DNA from: Streptomyces sp. CB01635
GTDB lineage: Bacteria > Actinomycetota > Actinomycetes > Streptomycetales > Streptomycetaceae
Assembly (NCBI RefSeq): GCF_002803065.1
Contig: NZ_NNBL01000002.1
Location: forward strand, 620,001 to 684,000
Length of the DNA stretch: 64,000 nucleotides
Direction of reading: 5' to 3'
Positions 27,510 through 36,332 of this stretch are shown here, one piece after another. Below the pieces are notes generated by a model. That model was not told the DNA's origin and did not search any database. It worked only from the letters and a program-made list of their open reading frames with translations. A program made the translations under genes and the position numbers. Position 1 is the first letter of the stretch. Every line of letters begins with the position of its first letter.

Positions 27510-27641
27510 GCCTCGACCTTAGTCCCGGATTGCCCCGATCCGGCGAGTCACCCGGACGCCACACCTCACCCCGACGGATAATCCGGACAAAATGCCATGC
27601 ATTGCAAGGGCAGCCACCGGACAGCGAGGGGTTTGGACGCC

Positions 27642-29003
27642 ATGGACGCCAGGGACCTGCAAGCCGAAGTCGACGGCCTGATGGGCGGACTCCGCGCCGA
27701 TCTGGAGCGGCTCGCCGCCATCCCGTCGATCGCCTTCCCCGGCTTCCCGGCCGAGCCCGTGCGAGAGGCGCACGACCTGCTGGTCGGGCTGCTCAGGGAC
27801 GCCGGTGTCGAGCGCGTCGAGCGGATCGATCTGCCCGACACCGCCCCCGTCATCTTCGGCGAGATCCCGCCGCCGACCCCCGACGCGCCCACCGTCCTGC
27901 TCTACTCGCACTACGACGTCCAGCCGCCCGGCGACGAGAAGCTCTGGAAGTCCCCGCCCTTCGATCCGACCCCCGTCGAGGGCGGACTGCGGGCGCGCGG
28001 CATCGCCGACGACAAGTCGAACGTCATCGCCCACCTGGGCATGCTGCGGGCCTTCAAGGGCCGCCCGCCCGTCGGCGTCAAGATCGTCTTCGAGGGGCAG
28101 GAGGAGTACGGCAGCCCCTTCGACGACTACCCGCCCACCGACCCCGAGCGGTTCGCCTGTGACGCCATGGTCATCGCCGACCTCGGCAACCTCCGCCCCG
28201 GCACCCCCACCCTCACCACGGGTCTGCGCGGCGCGTCCGAGGTCGTCGTCGAGGTCCGCACCCTCGAAGAGCCGCGCCACAGCGGCGAGTTCGGCGGCGC
28301 GGCACCCGACGCCCTGCTCGTCCTGCTCAAGGCCCTTGCCACCCTGCACGACGTGCACGGGGACGTCGCCGTCGAGGGACTGCGCCGCGACGAGTGGACC
28401 GGCACGAGCTACACAGAGGACGAGTTCCGCTCCCTCGCCGGCGTCGAGGACGGCCTGCCGCTCATCGGCAGCGGCACCCTCGGTGAGCGCCTGTGGAGCG
28501 GCCCCGCGATCACCGTCATCGGCCTCGACGCCCCCGCCGTCGAACACGCCGCGTCCGCCGTCGTGCCCTACGCCCGCGCCAAGCTCAACCTTCGCTTCCA
28601 CCCGCTCCAGGACCCGAAGGAGGCGCAGGCCAGGCTCGTCGACCACCTGAGCACCCTCAAGCCCTTCGGTATCCCGCTCGCCATCACCCCCGGCGACACC
28701 GGCCCCGGCTACGAGGCCGCGACCGGCGGCCCCGCCTACCGCGCCGCGCTCACCGCGCTCAAGGAGGCCTGGGGCTCGGACGCCTCCTATGTCGCGACCG
28801 GCGGCTCCATCCCGCTCGTCAACGGCCTCGCGAAGGCCGCCCCCGGAGCCGAGGTCCTCCTCTTCGGCGCCCAGGACAGCATGTGCAATCTGCACGCCCC
28901 CAACGAGCGCGTCCTGTTCTCCGAGCTGCGCAGCACCGTCGTCGCGATGTGCGCGTTCGTCCGCGAGTACGCCGCCGACTTCCGCGCCGGAACCGCCTCA
29001 TGA
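27642..29003 (+). CDS. M20-family zinc dipeptidase
   Basis: A 453-aa metallopeptidase of the M20 family (dipeptidase/CNDP-like). Zinc and catalytic motifs are LLYSHYDVQPPGD (H and D), ARGIADDKSNVIAHL (bridging D), FEGQEEYGSP (catalytic E and zinc-binding E) and a late HAPNE with zinc-binding His. A dimerisation domain lies at about 200-310. ATG 27642 has GAGGGG upstream. An alternative ATG 45 bp earlier adds 15 uncharacteristic residues. The stop codon overlaps the start of the transporter gene. Together they probably import and split small peptides. Confidence 0.88.
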   Translation: MDARDLQAEVDGLMGGLRADLERLAAIPSIAFPGFPAEPVREAHDLLVGLLRDAGVERVERIDLPDTAPVIFGEIPPPTPDAPTVLLYSHYDVQPPGDEKLWKSPPFDPTPVEGGLRARGIADDKSNVIAHLGMLRAFKGRPPVGVKIVFEGQEEYGSPFDDYPPTDPERFACDAMVIADLGNLRPGTPTLTTGLRGASEVVVEVRTLEEPRHSGEFGGAAPDALLVLLKALATLHDVHGDVAVEGLRRDEWTGTSYTEDEFRSLAGVEDGLPLIGSGTLGERLWSGPAITVIGLDAPAVEHAASAVVPYARAKLNLRFHPLQDPKEAQARLVDHLSTLKPFGIPLAITPGDTGPGYEAATGGPAYRAALTALKEAWGSDASYVATGGSIPLVNGLAKAAPGAEVLLFGAQDSMCNLHAPNERVLFSELRSTVVAMCAFVREYAADFRAGTAS

Positions 29004-30532
29004 GCGCTCCCACCGACACGGAAACACCCCGACAGCCCCGGCCGAAACGCAAGTTCACCTTCCCGAGCGCCCTGACCGTCCTCGCGATCGTCACGATCGC
29101 CGTCTGGGCGCTCGCCTTCCTCGTCCCCTCGGGCCAGTACGACCGCAACGACTCGGGCGCCCCCATCCAGGGCACGTACCACCGCGTCGACTCCGGGCAG
29201 TCCATCGTCGACCGCCTCGACGACCTGTTCCTGTCCCCGGTCAACGGCCTCTACGGCATCCTGGACCCCAAGACCGCCGTGGTCGCCCCGGACAACACCG
29301 GTGACCTGTACGGCAGCGCGGGCGTCTTCCTCTTCGTGCTCGCCATCGGCGCCTTCATCACCGTCGTCTTCGCGACCGGCGCCCTCGACCGCGGCATCGG
29401 CCGGCTCGCCCACCGGCTGCGCGACCGGGGCGCGCTGCTCATCGCGGGCGTCATGGTGGTCTTCTCGGTCCTCGGCACCGTCGAGGGCTTCGCCGAGGAG
29501 ACCCTCGGGTTCTACGGCCTGATCGTGCCGCTGATGCTCGCGCTCGGCTACGACCGGATGACCGCCGTCGGCGCGATCATCCTCGGCGCGGGGGTCGGGG
29601 TGATGTGCTCGACGGTCAACCCGTTCGCCACCGGCGTCGCCTCCTCCGCCGCCGACATCTCGCTCGGCGACGGCATCATCCTGCGCTTCATCATGTGGAT
29701 CGCGCTGACCGCCGTCACCGTCGCCTACGTCATCCGCTACGCGAAGCGCGTGGAGAAGGACCCCGAGCGCTCCCTGTCAGGGTTCCTGCCGGGGGACCGG
29801 GAGCAGGCGCAGGCCGAGGCCCACGCGGTCGAGGTGCCGGAGCTGACCGGCCTGCACAAGGCGGTCCTCACCGTCACCGCCCTCGTGTTCGCCTTCATGA
29901 TCTTCTCGGTCGTGCCATGGTCGAGCGCCCTCACCGGGAAGGCCGACGCGATCCCGTACGGGTTCGAACTCGGCTGGTCCTTCCCGCAGTTGGCCGCCCT
30001 GTTCCTGGTCGCGGCCGTGCTCGTCGGCATCGTGGCGCGGATGGGGGAGCAGAAGCTCAGCTCGACGATCATCCAGGGCGCGGCCGACTTCATCTCACCC
30101 GCGCTCGTCATCCTGCTCGCCCGCGGCGTCACCGTGATCATGAACAACTCGAAGATCACCGACACGGTCCTGCACTCCATCGAGGGCGTCGTGAAGGGCA
30201 CCTCGTCCGGCGTCTTCGCGATCATCGTCTTCGTCGTGAACCTGCCGCTCGCCTTCCTGATCCCCTCGACCTCGGGCCACGCCACCCTCGCCATGCCGAT
30301 CCTCGCGCCGCTCGCCGACTTCGCGGGCGTCTCGCGCGCGGTCGTCGTCACCGCATGGCAGGCCGCCAGCGGCTGGATGAACCTGTGGGTGCCGACCACG
30401 GCCGTGACGATCGGCGGCGTGGCTCTCGCCAAGGTCGGCTACGACAAGTACCTCCGCTTCATCTGGCCGCTGCTGGCGATTCTGTTCGTGCTGATCTGCG
30501 GGTTCGTGGCGGCGGGTGCGGCGTGGACGTGA
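29000..30532 (+). CDS. YfcC family transporter
   Basis: A 510-aa integral membrane carrier of the YfcC/C4-dicarboxylate-carrier-like family, with about 12 hydrophobic segments (SALTVLAIVTIAVWALAFLVPSGQYDR, SAGVFLFVLAIGAFITVVFATGALDRGIGRLA). Family motifs present are EGFAEETLGFYGLIVPLMLALGYD and FLIPSTSGHATLAMPILAPLADFAGVSR. The gene starts within the M20 peptidase stop codon (ATGA), so transport and peptide hydrolysis are likely to be one pathway. YfcC relatives have been linked to arginine/ornithine and peptide uptake. The substrate here is inferred only. Confidence 0.87.
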   Translation: MSAPTDTETPRQPRPKRKFTFPSALTVLAIVTIAVWALAFLVPSGQYDRNDSGAPIQGTYHRVDSGQSIVDRLDDLFLSPVNGLYGILDPKTAVVAPDNTGDLYGSAGVFLFVLAIGAFITVVFATGALDRGIGRLAHRLRDRGALLIAGVMVVFSVLGTVEGFAEETLGFYGLIVPLMLALGYDRMTAVGAIILGAGVGVMCSTVNPFATGVASSAADISLGDGIILRFIMWIALTAVTVAYVIRYAKRVEKDPERSLSGFLPGDREQAQAEAHAVEVPELTGLHKAVLTVTALVFAFMIFSVVPWSSALTGKADAIPYGFELGWSFPQLAALFLVAAVLVGIVARMGEQKLSSTIIQGAADFISPALVILLARGVTVIMNNSKITDTVLHSIEGVVKGTSSGVFAIIVFVVNLPLAFLIPSTSGHATLAMPILAPLADFAGVSRAVVVTAWQAASGWMNLWVPTTAVTIGGVALAKVGYDKYLRFIWPLLAILFVLICGFVAAGAAWT

Positions 30533-30604
30533 GGGGTGTGCGGCGCGCCGACAGCGGTCAGCCGTAGTGGTCGGCGTCGGCGGTCGACCGTCAGGCGTAC
30601 GCCG

Positions 30605-31018
30605 TCAGCGGCGGGTGCGGCGGCGGGTCCGTTCGCCCGGGGTCTCGATGAACTGGAGCTCCAGAGCGGCCGGGGCCGGGGCGATCCCTGGACCGCCCGC
30701 CTCGGCCCAGCGCAGGATCTCGTCCGTCGCGTCGTCCCCCATCGACCAGCCCACCCATGCGGGGCGCCCGCCGCGCCGCCGGCCCTCGCCCGAAGGCTGC
30801 ACGACCATGACGTTCGCCTGGTCGCACGGGCCCAGACAGTCCGTCACCCGCACCGCGACCCGCCCGCCGGACGAGTCGGCCGCGGCCCGCAGCCGCTCCA
30901 ACTGCCAGGCGTGGTCGTAGCCGGGGTACTTCGCCGCATTGCCGCAGCAGCAGCCCCGGCACACCACGAGGGTGCAGGGGCGGGTACGGGCGGCGCCTAT
31001 CGGTGTCCGGGTAGGCAC
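30605..31018 (-). CDS. (2Fe-2S) ferredoxin-domain protein
   Basis: A 137-aa thioredoxin-fold ferredoxin. The cluster ligands are CRGCCCG near residue 20 and DCLGPC around residue 62, the pattern of the two-loop 2Fe-2S ferredoxins. The C-terminal part has PAWVGWSMGDDATDEILRWAEAGGPG, and it ends in a basic tail. GTG 31018 has AAGGAG 4 nt upstream. A 24-bp in-frame duplication gives a second, identical-looking ribosome binding site and GTG at 31042, so two N-termini are possible. The electron partner is unknown. Confidence 0.8.
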   Translation of the reverse strand: MPTRTPIGAARTRPCTLVVCRGCCCGNAAKYPGYDHAWQLERLRAAADSSGGRVAVRVTDCLGPCDQANVMVVQPSGEGRRRGGRPAWVGWSMGDDATDEILRWAEAGGPGIAPAPAALELQFIETPGERTRRRTRR

Positions 31019-31100
31019 AGAACTCCTTGTCCGGGCGGGCACAGAACTCCCGCGTACAGATACGGAAGAGATTCTCCGTCATGTGCGTCCGTCACGGCCG

Positions 31101-31598
31101 TCAGGGTGCTGAGGGATGAGGCCCGCAGCCCACAGAAGGCCGCTCTGAGCTGCGCAGATGAAGTTCGGCCCACACTGTCTTGCCGGGGGCGGACGGGCGA
31201 GGAACGACGCCCCAGTCGTCCGCGAGCGCGTCGACGAGGAGCAGGCCGCGGCCCGACTCGCCGTCCGGATCCGGCGTTCCCGTGACGGGGAGCCTCTCGG
31301 CGCGGGTGTCGGTGACTTCGACCCGTAAGGCGCCCTCGGCCTCGGCGAGGCGGAGGTGGAAGTCGCGGCCGGGGACGTGGCCGTGCCGGACCGCGTTCGC
31401 GGTCAGCTCCGCGGTGATGAGGGTGACGGTCTCGTTGGTGGGCGAGGTGTAGGGGTGGCCCCAGTCGTTCAGGCGGTGGGAGATGAGACGGCGGGCGAGT
31501 CGTGCACCGCGTGGGGTCGAAGTGAACCGCATGGCGAACTCGTGTACGGGCGCGACGCGTTGGGGCATATGCCCTTGTGGGGGAGTTACAGCCTTCAT
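31101..31598 (-). CDS. RsbW-like ATP-binding protein (WhiJ-type module 1)
   Basis: A 165-aa GHKL ATPase domain of the anti-sigma factor/serine kinase type. N-box: TLITAELTANAVRHG. G1: VEVTDTRAE. G2: GESGRGLLLVDALADDWGV. Streptomyces has dozens of these beside DUF5753 helix-turn-helix genes. This one is divergent from such a gene 200 bp away. Whether it phosphorylates an antagonist or sequesters a sigma factor is not known. ATG 31598 or ATG 31568 could start it. Neither has a strong ribosome binding site. Confidence 0.83.
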   Translation of the reverse strand: MKAVTPPQGHMPQRVAPVHEFAMRFTSTPRGARLARRLISHRLNDWGHPYTSPTNETVTLITAELTANAVRHGHVPGRDFHLRLAEAEGALRVEVTDTRAERLPVTGTPDPDGESGRGLLLVDALADDWGVVPRPSAPGKTVWAELHLRSSERPSVGCGPHPSAP

Positions 31599-31799
31599 AC
31601 CGTCAACGGTCCTGTCCCATGCGTAGCTTTGAACAGGCGCGACGCGCTGACCGGTGGTCGTTGTACGCGGCCGGCGCGCCGTTGTACGCGCGGCGAGGCG
31701 TGACCGGTCTTCCGCGCGGCGCGTTGGCCGCGGGAGCGGTTGCAGTGGCGGTTGCGTGGTGTTCGGTGGCGGCGGTGGGACGTACGGGAGGTGCCGGGC

Positions 31800-32630
31800 G
31801 TGGAGGGCCAGCAGGTGGAGGGGGAGCACGAGTTCGGGGCGGGGATTCTGCATGTGTTCGGGCGTCAGGTGAAGCTGTGCCGGGAGCGGGCGGGGTTGGA
31901 CCGGGCGGATCTGGGGGCGCGGACGGGGTACTCGGCGTCGACGATCGCGTCGTTCGAGCAGGGGAGGAGGATTCCGCCGCCCAAGTTCATCGACCTCGCT
32001 GATGAAGTGCTGGACGCGGGTGGGGTGTTGAGGGCGGGGAAGGAGGAGGTGGCTCGGGCGCAGTATCCGGCGTTCTTCAGGGATGCGGCACAGCATGAGG
32101 CGCATGCGGTCGAGTCGCATGTGTACGCGCCCCAGGCTGCTCCGGGGCTGTTGCAGACAGAGGAGTACGCGCGGGCGGTCTTCGCGATGTGGCGGCCTCT
32201 GCTTGATGAAGTGCTCATCGAACAGCGAGTAGCGGCTCGACTGGCGCGGCAGGAGATCTTCGCCAGGCGCCCGGCGCCTCACATGAGTTTCGTGATCGAG
32301 GAGGCTGTACTGCACCGTCCTCTTGGCGGGGAGGTCGTTTGGCGCGGTCAGCTGGAGCAGTTCCTTCTGGCCAGTGAGAAGCGGAACGTCGAGATTCAGG
32401 TGATGCCGCTCTCGCGCTTGGAACATGCGGGACTGGCAGGCCCGTTCACCTTGATGGAGACCAGAGATGGGCGGAGGATCGCCTACACGGAGGTCCAGGG
32501 TGACAGCCGCGTCCATACGGAGCGGGGAAAGGTCCGGGAGATCGAGGCTGCGTACGGGAGTCTCCGTGCGCAGGCGCTCACACCGGCCGAATCGCTTTCG
32601 TTGATCGAGAAGTTGTTGGGAGAGAGATGA
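31800..32630 (+). CDS. WhiJ-like helix-turn-helix regulator with DUF5753 domain
   Basis: A 276-aa regulator. An N-terminal XRE-type helix-turn-helix (about 20-75) reads LCRERAGLDRADLGARTGYSASTIASFEQGRRIPPP. A DUF5753 domain fills the rest (AAPGLLQTEEYARAVF, VIEEAVLHRPLGG, MPLSRLEHAGLAGPFTLM). This is the WhiJ/Scr1 type, which pairs with a DUF397 protein thought to antagonise it. GGGAGG lies 9 nt before GTG 31800. The stop overlaps the start of the DUF397 gene (ATGA). Targets are unknown. Relatives influence development and antibiotic production. Confidence 0.88.
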   Translation: MEGQQVEGEHEFGAGILHVFGRQVKLCRERAGLDRADLGARTGYSASTIASFEQGRRIPPPKFIDLADEVLDAGGVLRAGKEEVARAQYPAFFRDAAQHEAHAVESHVYAPQAAPGLLQTEEYARAVFAMWRPLLDEVLIEQRVAARLARQEIFARRPAPHMSFVIEEAVLHRPLGGEVVWRGQLEQFLLASEKRNVEIQVMPLSRLEHAGLAGPFTLMETRDGRRIAYTEVQGDSRVHTERGKVREIEAAYGSLRAQALTPAESLSLIEKLLGER

Positions 32631-32839
32631 GCGGGGCAGTGGCCGGGCCGAACAGTGATGAGCTGACTTGGTTCAAAAGCAGTTACAGCGCCGGGAACGG
32701 CGGCGAGTGTGTCGAGGTCGCGTCCCGGCTGGGCCTCACGCATGTCCGTGACTCGAAGGACGAGGCGGGCCCCATAGTGAGCCTGACGGCGACCGCCTGG
32801 ACCGAGTTCGTCGGGTTTGCCGCCCGGCACACCGCGTAA
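32627..32839 (+). CDS. DUF397 protein, partner of the upstream regulator
   Basis: A 70-aa acidic protein with the full DUF397 pattern: LTWFKSSYSAGNGGECVEVA, then THVRDSKDEAGPIVSL and a C-terminal aromatic (WTEFVGFA). Proteins of this class are encoded directly after WhiJ-like regulators and are thought to bind them. The ATG overlaps the regulator's stop by 4 nt, which fits production at matched levels. Confidence 0.9.
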   Translation: MSGAVAGPNSDELTWFKSSYSAGNGGECVEVASRLGLTHVRDSKDEAGPIVSLTATAWTEFVGFAARHTA

Positions 32840-32900
32840 GGCGTCTCTACGTCCTTTTACTCAGTCGCCCGGCTGCCCGCGCCTTGGATAGCGTGCCCTC

Positions 32901-33680
32901 ATGTCTGTCGCTCCTGCCATGACCGATGACGTCTTCCCCGATCATGTCGCCGAGCGGCTCGCCGCGCTTCCTGGTGTGCGGGCCGTCGCGCTCGGCGGTT
33001 CGCGGGCCCAGGGAACTCAACGGCCCGACAGCGACTGGGACTTCGCGATCTACTACCGGGGTGATTTCCAGCCGGACGACCTGCGGGGCGTCGGGTGGGA
33101 AGGGGAGGTGTCCGAGATCGGTGGGTGGGGCGGCGGGGTCTTCAACGGCGGGGCGTGGCTCACCGTCGACGGGCGGCGTGCCGACGTTCACTACCGGGAT
33201 CTCGACGTGGTGGAACGGGAGTTGGCCGAGGCCGGGCGGGGACGGGTCCGCTGGGAGCCGCTGATGTTCCATCTGGCCGGGATCCCGACCTACCTCGTCG
33301 TCGCGGAACTCGCCGTCAACCAAGTGCTGCGCGGCACGGCGCCCCGCCCGGACCGCTACCCCGAGGCCCTGCGCAAGGCCGCCCCCGAGATGTGGTGGAG
33401 CCGGGCCTCCGGCACGCTGCACTACGCGAGGGCCAACAACGCGCCCACGGGCGGAAGGGCCGAGGTCCACGGCGCGGTCGCCGTGGCAGCGATGTCGGCC
33501 GCGCACGCCGTCCTCGCCGCCCGCGGTGAGTGGGTCACCAACGAGAAGCGGCTCCTGGAGCGCGCGGGCCTGCTGGGCGTCCACAGCCTGCTCGCGGGGG
33601 CATCGGGCGACCTGACGGACGTGGTCGATCGGACTCAGGTCCTCCTGGAGAGCGCCGTCGACGCCGCGCGCAGGACCTGA
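32901..33680 (+). CDS. Nucleotidyltransferase-domain protein
   Basis: A 259-aa protein of the Pol-beta nucleotidyltransferase superfamily. The active-site motif is intact: LGGSRAQG-x5-DSDWDFAIYY (residues 32-53), with a third acidic residue in RRADVHYRD. The rest is helical and resembles aminoglycoside-adenylyltransferase-like proteins, but no substrate can be named. A -10 box (TAGCGT, 32889-32894) ends 6 nt before the ATG, so the mRNA may be leaderless. The -35 is poor. Its 3' end overlaps the convergent gene by 46 bp. Confidence 0.82.
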   Translation: MSVAPAMTDDVFPDHVAERLAALPGVRAVALGGSRAQGTQRPDSDWDFAIYYRGDFQPDDLRGVGWEGEVSEIGGWGGGVFNGGAWLTVDGRRADVHYRDLDVVERELAEAGRGRVRWEPLMFHLAGIPTYLVVAELAVNQVLRGTAPRPDRYPEALRKAAPEMWWSRASGTLHYARANNAPTGGRAEVHGAVAVAAMSAAHAVLAARGEWVTNEKRLLERAGLLGVHSLLAGASGDLTDVVDRTQVLLESAVDAARRT

Positions 33681-34264
33681 GCCGGCGGAGCAGGTTGAGT
33701 AGGAGGTGCAGGAGGTGCAGGCGAGCGCCCCAGGTCGTACACCGCGCTGTCCTCCCACGCCCGCCCGTCCGTCACGATCAGGCGCACCGAGTCGACGCGC
33801 GCGGTCACCGGAAGCATCGGTCGCAGTTCCCGCTCCAGCGCGTCGTACGCCCTCTCGTACGTCTCCGGCCCTTCGTCGTTCGCCAGCGTGAGGTGGGGAT
33901 CCAGACCCTCCGGCCCGAACACACCCCGGTAGGGCACCGCCTCCGGCCAGCGCTCCCGCACCGCCCTCGTCAGGGCGCGGACGGGGTGATCGGGAGCGGG
34001 CGGGAGATAGAGGACACCCGGGTACCGACGGAACTCGGCGAACGTCAGGACGAACGGGGCCCGGTCGGCGAACAGCGCCGCCAGCTCGGCGTGGACCTCC
34101 GGCGTGATCCGCGCGGCGGGGAGGAACGGGTACAGCACCGTGATGTGGGCCGGGAACGGCGCCCGTACGAAGGCGTCCGCCTCCGGGATCCGGATCGTCA
34201 GGGCCGTGTCGCCGGGCACGTCCGGCCAGCCGTCCTCGCTGCTCACGGCGCGCCATCCTGTCAC
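33635..34264 (-). CDS. 2'-5' RNA ligase / 2H phosphoesterase family protein
   Basis: A 209-aa 2H-family protein. The two catalytic H-x-T motifs are present: PAHITVLYPFL (about residue 37) and LDPHLTLAND (about residue 122). Family members act on 2'-5' or cyclic phosphodiesters of RNA. The C-terminus is a Pro/Ala-rich tail. GTG 34264 or GTG 34246 may be the start; I cannot decide. The long convergent overlap with the nucleotidyltransferase gene is unusual for this window. Both proteins have nucleotide chemistry, but nothing proves a link. Confidence 0.82.
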   Translation of the reverse strand: MTGWRAVSSEDGWPDVPGDTALTIRIPEADAFVRAPFPAHITVLYPFLPAARITPEVHAELAALFADRAPFVLTFAEFRRYPGVLYLPPAPDHPVRALTRAVRERWPEAVPYRGVFGPEGLDPHLTLANDEGPETYERAYDALERELRPMLPVTARVDSVRLIVTDGRAWEDSAVYDLGRSPAPPAPPTQPAPPAQVLRAASTALSRRT

Positions 34265-34444
34265 GCTGCCACCCCGGTGACCTGCAGCGGGCCAGATCCG
34301 AGAAGTCCCGCACATCGTCACATCGATGAAACGCGCACGTACCTTTCCCTCCAAATACGCCACCTAGCGTCGAGGCATCAGCCCAGGCCGACGTCGTCCC
34401 GCGGCACACCCCCGCCCCGGACCGCCGTCGCCGACAGGAGCACC

Positions 34445-36295
34445 GTGCGCACCACCCCCCGCCCCCTTCCGCCCTGGCTCGGCCACGCGCTGCGCGCCCA
34501 GCGCGGACCCGTCCCGTGGAGCGCCGTCGTACGCGGCGCCCTCGCCGCCGGGCCGCTCCTCGTGGCGGCCCTGCTCGCCGGGCGCCCCTCCGCCGGAGTG
34601 CTCGCCGCGCTCGGCGCGATGCTCGCCGGGATCAACGACCGGCCCGGCAGCCGCCGCGCGGCGGTGTCCCGGATCGGGGTGCCCGCCCTGGTCGGTGCGG
34701 GCGGGCTCGCCCTCGGCACCTGGCTCGGCGCGCTTGCCGGTCCCGCCACGCTGATCGGTGTGTTCGCGCTGCTCGGGTTCGCGGGCGGCGCCGTCAGCGC
34801 CGTCGGGCCCGTCGCGTCCGCCTGCGGAACGCAACTCCTCGTCGCCGTCGCGATCGGCGCGGGCATGCCGCTGCCCGAGTCCGGCCCGCAGCGAGCGCTG
34901 CTGTTCCTCGCGGGCGCGGGCTGGCTCCTCGTCCTGCGGAGCGTGCTGCCGTCGCCGGGTGGGGCAGGGGCGTACCGGTTCGACGGTGAACGCGCCGCCG
35001 TCGCCCAGGTGTACGCGGCCGTCGCCGGGCTCGTCGACGCGGCGGGCACACCCCGGGCCACCGCACATCGCGCCGCCCTGACCGCCGCGCTCGACCACGC
35101 GCAGGACGCCCTGTCCGGACCGCGCCTGCGCCGGTTCGCAGGCTCCCGCGAAGAACGCCGCCTCCACGCGCAGTACGCCGCCGCCCTGCCGCTCGGCGAG
35201 GCGGCCACGGCCCTCGCCTGGGCGGGCGGCCCCCTCCCGGCCCGCGCGTCCGAGGGCCTGTGGCGCCTCGCCGACGCCGTGCGCTCCGCGCAGCCGTGCG
35301 GCCCGCTGCCCGCGCCCGCCCGCTCCGACGCGGCCCTGCGCGCGCTGGACGAGGCACTGCTGCACGCGGCCGTGGCGTTCGACGGTCCGGTACGGGACCA
35401 CGACCGGTCGTCGCACGCGCGACCGAACGTACGCGTGAGGACCTGGCGCGGCGCCGGTGCGGCTCCGCTGCACACCCGCCCCCGCACCCCCGTCACCGCC
35501 CTGCGCAGAGCCGTCGGCCCCGCCGGGCGCGAGTACGGGATCCGCGTGGCGCTCTGCTTCGGGGCAGGCGTTGCCGTCGCGCAGCTCCTGCACAACGCAC
35601 ACTGGTACTGGCTGCCCGCGACCGCCGTCTTCCTCGTCAAGCCGGACCTCGGGCCGCTCGCCTCGCGCGTGCTGTGCCGGGCACTCGGGACGGTCGTCGG
35701 CGCGGCCCTCTTCGCGGGCCTCGCCGCGCTGCTGCCGAGCCCGGCGGGGCCCGTCGCACTGGTGGCCCTCGGCGGCGCGCTGATCCCCGTGGCCACCCGG
35801 CACTTCGCCGCCCAGACCGCCGTCGTGACCGTCTTCGTGCTGTCCCTCGTGATGGTGGGCGGGGAGCCGCAGATGGCCCTGGCCAGGATCGGGGAGACGC
35901 TCCTCGCGTGCGCGATCGTGCTGTGCGTGGGTCACCTGCCGCTTCCCGTGCCGGGCCGCGGCGGCGCCGTCCGTACGCGCCTGACCACCGCCGGCGAGGC
36001 CGCGCACGCCTACGTACTTCATGTGCTCAGCGGATCCGACGACCGCGCCGGACGCTGGACCCTGCGCCGCGAGGCGTACCGTGCGCTCGCCGAGGCGCGC
36101 ACCGCGATCGACCTCGCCGCTGCCGAACTTCCCCCGCTCGCCCGCCACACGGCCGGCACGGAAGACGTCGCCGTCGCCCTCGAAGCCCTCGTCGACACGA
36201 CCACGTCCTGTGCCGTGCACCTCGACGACACGGGCCGCGTCCCGGAGCAGCACGCCGAACGGATCGACGCGCTGCTCGCGGAACTCGCCTCCTAG
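34445..36295 (+). CDS. FUSC family membrane protein
   Basis: A 616-aa inner-membrane protein. It has an N-terminal block of about six helices (GALAAGPLLVAALLAGRPSAGVLAALGAMLAG), a soluble central region (about 180-350), and a second membrane block with the FUSC core HWYWLPATAVFLVKPDLGPLASRVLCRALGTVVGA (about 385-420). FUSC proteins (fusaric-acid-resistance/AaeB type) export aromatic acids. GGAG lies 5 nt before GTG 34445. A TAGCGT element at 34365-34370 could be its -10. The substrate is unknown. Confidence 0.85.
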   Translation: MRTTPRPLPPWLGHALRAQRGPVPWSAVVRGALAAGPLLVAALLAGRPSAGVLAALGAMLAGINDRPGSRRAAVSRIGVPALVGAGGLALGTWLGALAGPATLIGVFALLGFAGGAVSAVGPVASACGTQLLVAVAIGAGMPLPESGPQRALLFLAGAGWLLVLRSVLPSPGGAGAYRFDGERAAVAQVYAAVAGLVDAAGTPRATAHRAALTAALDHAQDALSGPRLRRFAGSREERRLHAQYAAALPLGEAATALAWAGGPLPARASEGLWRLADAVRSAQPCGPLPAPARSDAALRALDEALLHAAVAFDGPVRDHDRSSHARPNVRVRTWRGAGAAPLHTRPRTPVTALRRAVGPAGREYGIRVALCFGAGVAVAQLLHNAHWYWLPATAVFLVKPDLGPLASRVLCRALGTVVGAALFAGLAALLPSPAGPVALVALGGALIPVATRHFAAQTAVVTVFVLSLVMVGGEPQMALARIGETLLACAIVLCVGHLPLPVPGRGGAVRTRLTTAGEAAHAYVLHVLSGSDDRAGRWTLRREAYRALAEARTAIDLAAAELPPLARHTAGTEDVAVALEALVDTTTSCAVHLDDTGRVPEQHAERIDALLAELAS

Positions 36296-36332
36296 AAAGG
36301 GCAGTTCGAGGTGGCGCCGTCAGGAAGTGGTG

